39,439 nucleotides of DNA from Ralstonia pickettii (GTDB taxonomy: Bacteria > Pseudomonadota > Gammaproteobacteria > Burkholderiales > Burkholderiaceae). The DNA lies in NCBI RefSeq assembly GCF_001699815.1, contig NZ_MCGB01000064.1:1-39439 (forward strand), in the 5' to 3' direction. Under the pieces are notes generated by a model. It had not been told where the DNA came from. It made no database searches and saw nothing but the letters and a program-made list of their open reading frames with translations. Positions 35,281 to 39,439 of the stretch are shown piece after piece. Every line of letters starts with the position of its first letter. Position 1 is the stretch's first letter. The position numbers and the translations under genes were made by a program.

Positions 35281-36669
35281 ATGACACAACTGAACCCCAC
35301 CATCTTCAAAGCCTACGACATCCGCGGCATCGTCGAAAAAACCGTCGATGCCGAAACCGCACGCTTGATCGGCCGTGCCTTCGGCTCCGCAGCACGCGCC
35401 AAGGGCGAATCCGCCGTCGTCATCGGCCGTGATGGTCGCCTGTCCGGCCCTAATCTGCTCGCAGCGCTGGCAGACGGCCTGCGCGCGAGCGGCGTCGATG
35501 TGATCGACCTGGGCCTTGTAGCCACGCCGATGGTCTACTTCGGCACTAACATCGAATTGGCCGGCCGTCGCGCCACGTCGGGCGTGATGGTCACCGGCAG
35601 CCACAACCCGCCTGACTACAACGGCTTCAAGATGGTCCTGGCGGGCCAGGCCATCTACGGCGAGCAGATCCAGGCGCTGCGCACGCGCATCGAACAGGGC
35701 GACTTCACGGAAGGCGCCGGCGACTACGTCCAGGTGGACATCCGCCAGCAATACATCGACCGAATCATCTCGGATGTCAAGGTGAGCCGCCCGATGAAGA
35801 TTGCCGTGGACTGCGGCAACGGCGTGGCAGGCGCTTTTGCGCCGGAGTTGTTCCGCGCGATGGGCTGCGAGGTGACGGAGCTGTTCTGCGAGGTGGATGG
35901 CCATTTCCCGAACCACCATCCGGACCCGGCCCACGTCGAGAACCTGCAGGACCTCGTGCGCACGCTGCAGACCACGGATTGCGAACTTGGCCTCGCCTTC
36001 GATGGCGATGGTGACCGCCTGGGCGTGGTGACCAAGGACGGTCAGGTCATTTTCCCTGACCGTCAGTTGATGTTGTTCGCGCAGGAAGTCCTGTCGCGCA
36101 ACCCGGGCGGCGAGATCATCTTCGACGTGAAGTGCACAGGCAAGCTGGCGCCGTTCATCCGTGAGCACGGCGGCAAGGCCACGATGTGGAAGACCGGCCA
36201 TTCGCTGGTCAAGGCGAAGCTAAAGGAAACGGGTGCGCCACTGGCCGGCGAGATGAGCGGCCACATTTTCTTCAAGGACCGCTGGTACGGTTTCGATGAC
36301 GGTCTGTACACGGGCGCGCGCCTGCTAGAGATCGTCTCGCGTCTGGCCGACCCGAGCGCTACGCTCAACGCGCTGCCGAACTCGCACTGCACGCCAGAGC
36401 TGCAGCTGAAGTGTGCCGAGGGTGAATCGTTCGAGCTGCTCGACAAGATCAAGGCCAATGCCACGTTTACCGGCGCGAAGGAAGTCAACCGCATCGATGG
36501 CGTGCGCGTGGAATACGAAGATGGCTTCGGCTTGGCGCGTCCGTCCAACACCACGCCGGTGGTGGTGATGCGCTTCGAGGCTGACAACGATGCTGCGATG
36601 GCGCGCATCCAGGGTGAATTCCGCCGCGTGATCCTGGCCGAAAAGCCGGACGCGCAACTGCCGTTCTGA
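35281..36669 (+). CDS. algC: Phosphomannomutase/phosphoglucomutase (AlgC type)
   Basis: This is a 462-residue alpha-D-phosphohexomutase interconverting hexose-6- and hexose-1-phosphates. Domain 1 has FKAYDIRGIVEKTVDAETA and the phosphoserine loop VTGSHNPPDYNG with Ser107. Domain 2 carries the metal loop FDGDGDRLGVV. Domain 3 has the sugar-binding GEMSGHIFF, and domain 4 the phosphate loop RPSNTTP. Length and motifs match the dual-specificity Pseudomonas AlgC. It should feed glucose-1-phosphate to RmlA, encoded divergently. AGGTG at 35266-35270 precedes the ATG by 10 nt. GC-rich composition places it outside the exchanged segment. Confidence 0.94.
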   Translation: MTQLNPTIFKAYDIRGIVEKTVDAETARLIGRAFGSAARAKGESAVVIGRDGRLSGPNLLAALADGLRASGVDVIDLGLVATPMVYFGTNIELAGRRATSGVMVTGSHNPPDYNGFKMVLAGQAIYGEQIQALRTRIEQGDFTEGAGDYVQVDIRQQYIDRIISDVKVSRPMKIAVDCGNGVAGAFAPELFRAMGCEVTELFCEVDGHFPNHHPDPAHVENLQDLVRTLQTTDCELGLAFDGDGDRLGVVTKDGQVIFPDRQLMLFAQEVLSRNPGGEIIFDVKCTGKLAPFIREHGGKATMWKTGHSLVKAKLKETGAPLAGEMSGHIFFKDRWYGFDDGLYTGARLLEIVSRLADPSATLNALPNSHCTPELQLKCAEGESFELLDKIKANATFTGAKEVNRIDGVRVEYEDGFGLARPSNTTPVVVMRFEADNDAAMARIQGEFRRVILAEKPDAQLPF

Positions 36670-36712
36670 TCGCACGGTTCGCACTCATGAAGTTGGGGGA
36701 AGGGATGACGGC

Positions 36713-37711
36713 ATGCGCGTGCTGATCGTCAAGGTTTCGTCGCTTGGCGATGTGGTGCATTGCACGCCGGTCGTGGCCGATATCCTGCGTGCGTATCCGG
36801 ATGCCGAGATCGACTGGGTGGTCGAGGAGGGTTTCGCCGGCATCGTCCGTATCGTGCGCGGTGTGCAGGGCGTGATTCCGTTCGCGCTGCGGCGTTGGCG
36901 CAAGTCGCTCGGCTCCGGCAGGACTTGGGGCGAGGTGGCGGCGTTCCGTCGCGCGTTGCGATCCAAGTCGTACGACGCGGTGCTCGACACGCAAGGCCTG
37001 ATCAAAACGGCGCTCGTTGCGGCGCAGGCCAAGCTGGTGCCGGGTGGTTTCGTGGCGGGCTTCGGCAATCGGACGGAAGGCGCCGGCTATGAGCCGCTTG
37101 CCAAGCTGTTCTACCAACGCAAGGTCGAAATGGAACCGCACATCCACGTGGTCGAGCGCTCGCGCCGCATGGTGGCGGAAGCGCTCGGTTACGCGCTGCC
37201 TGACGCCATCGACTTCGGTTTGCAGCCGCCTGCCGACTTGCCCTTCAATCTGCCACGTCCGTACGTGGCGCTGGTGCATGCGACTTCGCGCGCCGACAAA
37301 GGGTGGCCGCTCGAGGCGTGGGTGGATGTGGCACGCGCGCTGCTTGCCCGCGACTACGCCATCGCCCTGCCGTGGGGCAGCGAGACCGAGCGACGCACGA
37401 GTGAATCCATCCGCGAGGCTATCGTCGCGGCGGTGCCGGGTACGGTCGGACGCGTGGTGATTCCGCCGCGCATGTCGCTTCCCGATGTGACGGCATTTCT
37501 CGCTCATGCGACTGCGGTGGTGGGTGTGGACACCGGCCTCGTGCACATTGCGGCCGCGCTGTGCAAGCCGACCGTGGCGCTCTACAACTTCACCACGTCC
37601 TGGCGCACGGGGGGGTACTGGACGCCCAACGTGCACGACCTCGGCAGCGCCGAGGCCCATCCCACCAGCGCGCAGGCGCTCGATGCGCTGCGTGCGCTGG
37701 GTGTGCTCTGA
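36713..37711 (+). CDS. waaC: Lipopolysaccharide heptosyltransferase I
   Basis: This 332-residue GT9 enzyme adds the first L-glycero-D-manno-heptose to Kdo of the LPS inner core at the cytoplasmic face. The N-terminal motif VLIVKVSSLGDVVHCTPVVA and the later VVGVDTGLVHIAAALCKPTVALY are family signatures, with HATSRADKGWPLEAW in between. A strong GGGGGAAGGGA stands 8 nt before the ATG. The stop TGA shares its last base with the waaA ATG (37711), so the pair is coupled. Confidence 0.94.
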   Translation: MRVLIVKVSSLGDVVHCTPVVADILRAYPDAEIDWVVEEGFAGIVRIVRGVQGVIPFALRRWRKSLGSGRTWGEVAAFRRALRSKSYDAVLDTQGLIKTALVAAQAKLVPGGFVAGFGNRTEGAGYEPLAKLFYQRKVEMEPHIHVVERSRRMVAEALGYALPDAIDFGLQPPADLPFNLPRPYVALVHATSRADKGWPLEAWVDVARALLARDYAIALPWGSETERRTSESIREAIVAAVPGTVGRVVIPPRMSLPDVTAFLAHATAVVGVDTGLVHIAAALCKPTVALYNFTTSWRTGGYWTPNVHDLGSAEAHPTSAQALDALRALGVL

Positions 37712-39027
37712 TGCTGCGCGTTCTATATCGCTGGTTGTGGCGCATTGCGCTGCCGTTCGCATTGCTGCGCCTGTGGTGGCGCGGCCGCAAGGAGCCCGGT
37801 TATCGACAGCATGTCGGCGAGCGGCTTGGCTTCTATCCGCCGCGCCCGAATCCTGACCGTCCGTTGCTGTGGGTGCACGCCGTGTCCGTTGGCGAGACGC
37901 GCGCCGCGCAGCCGCTGATTGATGCCCTGTTGGCGCGCTTTCCGCACCACGCTGTCCTGCTGACGCACATGACGCCGACGGGCCGCCGCACGGGCGCTCA
38001 ATTCGCGGCACAACGCAACCGCCGCGTCATCCAGGCGTATCTTCCGTACGATTTGCCGAGCGCAGTCGATCGGTTTCTGCGGCATTTCCAACCGCGCCTT
38101 GGCCTGCTGATGGAGACCGAGATCTGGCCGGTGCTGATCGAGCGCGCCTATACGGCCGGTGTGCCGATGGTGCTCGTCAACGGGCGCCTGTCTGCGCGCA
38201 GTCACCGGCGTACCGCGCGCCTGGGTGACGCGGCGCGCCAGACGTACGCGCAGCTCGCCGCCGTGCTGGCCCAGACGCCCGACGACGCCGATCGCTACCG
38301 CTCGCTCGGCGTGCCGCGCGTGCGGGTGACCGGCAACCTGAAGTTCGACATCACGCCGCATGTGGACCAGATCATGGCCGGACGTGCGTTGCACGACGCG
38401 CTACGTGGCCGATCGGTATGGGTGGCCGCCAGCACGCGCGAGGGCGAAGAAGCGTTGCTGCTTGACGCGTGGCAGGCGCATCGCGCGCAGCATGTCGGGC
38501 GCCGGCATGCGTTGCTGATTCTTGTGCCGCGTCACCCGCAGCGTTTTGATGAAGTGGCCCAGGCTGCCGAACGCGCGGGCTTGCGTGTCGTGCGTCGCAG
38601 TGCGTTGTCGGTGTCTGCAGCAGGCGTGACGGAGTCCGATCAACTTGCCGACGCCGACGTTTTGCTCGGGGACTCGATGGGCGAGATGGCACTGTATTAC
38701 GCGGCTGGCGAAGTGGCGTTCATCGGCGGCAGCCTGCTTCCGCTCGGGGGGCAGAATTTGATCGAGGCCTGCGCGGTCGGCACACCCGTGGTCATCGGCC
38801 CGCATACCTTTAACTTCGCGCAGGCGACTCGCGATGCAGTTGCCGCGGGTGCGTGCGAGCAGGTAGGAGATGCCGCTGCGGCGATACGTGTGATCGACGC
38901 GTGGCTGTCCGATGCCGATGCGCGCGAAGCCGCATCACGTGCCGCGCTGGCGTTTGCCGCCACACACGGCGGTGCGACGGCGCGCACGGTGGAAGCGGTG
39001 GCATCCCTGGTCTTGCCAACGCTGTAA
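37711..39027 (+). CDS. waaA: 3-deoxy-D-manno-octulosonic acid transferase
   Basis: This membrane-associated GT30 enzyme transfers Kdo from CMP-Kdo to lipid A precursor. At 438 residues it is usual for WaaA. A hydrophobic N-terminal anchor (LWRIALPFALLRLWW) is followed by LLWVHAVSVGETRAAQPLI, with the catalytic Glu62. METEIWP, VLVNGRLSARS and VTGNLKFD follow. The C-terminal domain has LLGDSMGEMALYYAAGEVAFIGGSL with LGGQNLIEACAVGTPVVIGP. The start ATG at 37711 overlaps the waaC stop. An earlier in-frame start would lie inside waaC. Confidence 0.95.
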   Translation: MLRVLYRWLWRIALPFALLRLWWRGRKEPGYRQHVGERLGFYPPRPNPDRPLLWVHAVSVGETRAAQPLIDALLARFPHHAVLLTHMTPTGRRTGAQFAAQRNRRVIQAYLPYDLPSAVDRFLRHFQPRLGLLMETEIWPVLIERAYTAGVPMVLVNGRLSARSHRRTARLGDAARQTYAQLAAVLAQTPDDADRYRSLGVPRVRVTGNLKFDITPHVDQIMAGRALHDALRGRSVWVAASTREGEEALLLDAWQAHRAQHVGRRHALLILVPRHPQRFDEVAQAAERAGLRVVRRSALSVSAAGVTESDQLADADVLLGDSMGEMALYYAAGEVAFIGGSLLPLGGQNLIEACAVGTPVVIGPHTFNFAQATRDAVAAGACEQVGDAAAAIRVIDAWLSDADAREAASRAALAFAATHGGATARTVEAVASLVLPTL

Positions 39028-39128
39028 CGCTGTGTACGTCCGGCACGAAACGTGCGAACTCATGGCGAGCCGGGCAGACTAATGACTCTTCGTGTAGTTT
39101 GCATTCCGTCACCGTTCACGATCTGTTC

Positions 39129-39439
39129 ATGTCCCAACCGAATCGACCCAAGCCGAGCCTGCTGCAAACGCCGCGCCGCGTGGTGCTGACCGCCGTGGCG
39201 CTGGCCGCAGTGACCGCCGCCACCATCATCGGTGCCGGCTGCATGACGCCAACGCCTTCATCGTCGCCCGCTGCGGCCGCCCCCGCTGCCGCGTCAGCGT
39301 CCGCCGCTGCAACCAAACAGACTCCTGCCAACGCCGCACCCAATACGGGCCAGGCGTCGCTCGCCCAAGCGCAGGGCGAAGGCCGCTCGCGGTTCGTGCT
39401 CGTGCGCTGGCAAGAGTCGGGCGCTGCGCCCAAGGAATT
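39129..39439 (+). CDS. N-terminal part of an unidentified exported or lipoprotein-like protein
   Basis: The frame opens at an ATG at 39129 and runs off the window. The first residues are basic (SQPNRPKPSLLQTPRR). A hydrophobic stretch (VVLTAVALAAVTAATIIGAG) then leads to Cys38 in IIGAGCM. This looks like a signal peptide or anchor with a poor lipobox (Gly at -3). An Ala/Pro/Ser-rich low-complexity linker of about 45 residues follows, then SRFVLVRWQESG. The last stretch vaguely recalls the start of MltA-type murein transglycosylases, but the evidence is too thin to name it. GC-rich; about 100 bp after waaA. Confidence 0.55.
   Translation, partial: MSQPNRPKPSLLQTPRRVVLTAVALAAVTAATIIGAGCMTPTPSSSPAAAAPAAASASAAATKQTPANAAPNTGQASLAQAQGEGRSRFVLVRWQESGAAPKE

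Noticed and set aside
39043-39055. Small hairpin GCACG-AAA-CGTGC after waaA considered as a terminator
   Set aside because: Only five base pairs and no T-run; insufficient.

Overview
The window looks like a chromosomal segment of a Ralstonia-type betaproteobacterium (Burkholderiaceae). Coding DNA is GC-rich with strong GC3 bias. It carries a Pil-Chp cluster in the order pilG-pilH-pilI-pilJ-chpA, a yqgE-ruvX-pyrR-pyrB-pyrC' run and the waaC-waaA pair. The genus is inferred from gene order and protein character; no database search was possible. No rRNA, tRNA, CRISPR array or insertion sequence was found.

Layout. 1-183: tail of a GspF-family secretion protein whose frame is interrupted at the window edge. 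184-740: a gene-free stretch filled by two inverted copies of a structured repeat around a central hairpin. 741-2042 (-): hemL. 2257-2439 (+): rubredoxin. 2768-12866 (+): pilG, pilH, pilI, pilJ and a giant chpA, the chemosensory system for type IV pili, closed by a perfect 18-bp stem terminator shared with the convergent phrB (12938-14494, -). 14574-20041 (+): rsuA, yqgE, ruvX, pyrR, pyrB, pyrC' and plsC. These genes serve rRNA modification, Holliday-junction/rRNA processing, pyrimidine synthesis and phospholipid synthesis. The dihydroorotase homologue has lost its HxH metal site. 20051-20899 (-): apaH.

20952-35104 (-): a complete Wzx/Wzy-type O-antigen (or related polysaccharide) locus. In transcription order it reads rmlB, rmlA, rmlC, rmlD, fdtA-like, N-acetyltransferase, fdtB-like aminotransferase, wzx, GT2, acyltransferase-3, wzy, GT2 (rhamnosyltransferase-like), GT2 (AmsE-like), WecA/WbpL-like initiating transferase and wzz. 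Most joints are ATGA overlaps. The part from wzz to about the fdtB gene is clearly AT-richer than the rest of the window, as expected of an exchanged serotype locus. RmlA and RmlB make dTDP-4-keto-6-deoxyglucose. This feeds both RmlC/RmlD (dTDP-L-rhamnose) and FdtA/FdtB/acetyltransferase (a dTDP-3-acetamido-3,6-dideoxyhexose, Fuc3NAc or Qui3NAc). With the initiating enzyme plus three further glycosyltransferases, a roughly tetrasaccharide, possibly O-acylated repeat unit is inferred.

35281-39027 (+): algC-type phosphoglucomutase/phosphomannomutase, which supplies glucose-1-phosphate to RmlA, followed by waaC and waaA for LPS inner core assembly. The window ends inside an unidentified gene with a membrane-anchor or lipoprotein-like N-terminus (from 39129).

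The least explained part is the repeat pair at 220-695. Its hairpin stems differ in sequence between the copies but stay base-paired, while the 20-nt apical loop is identical.
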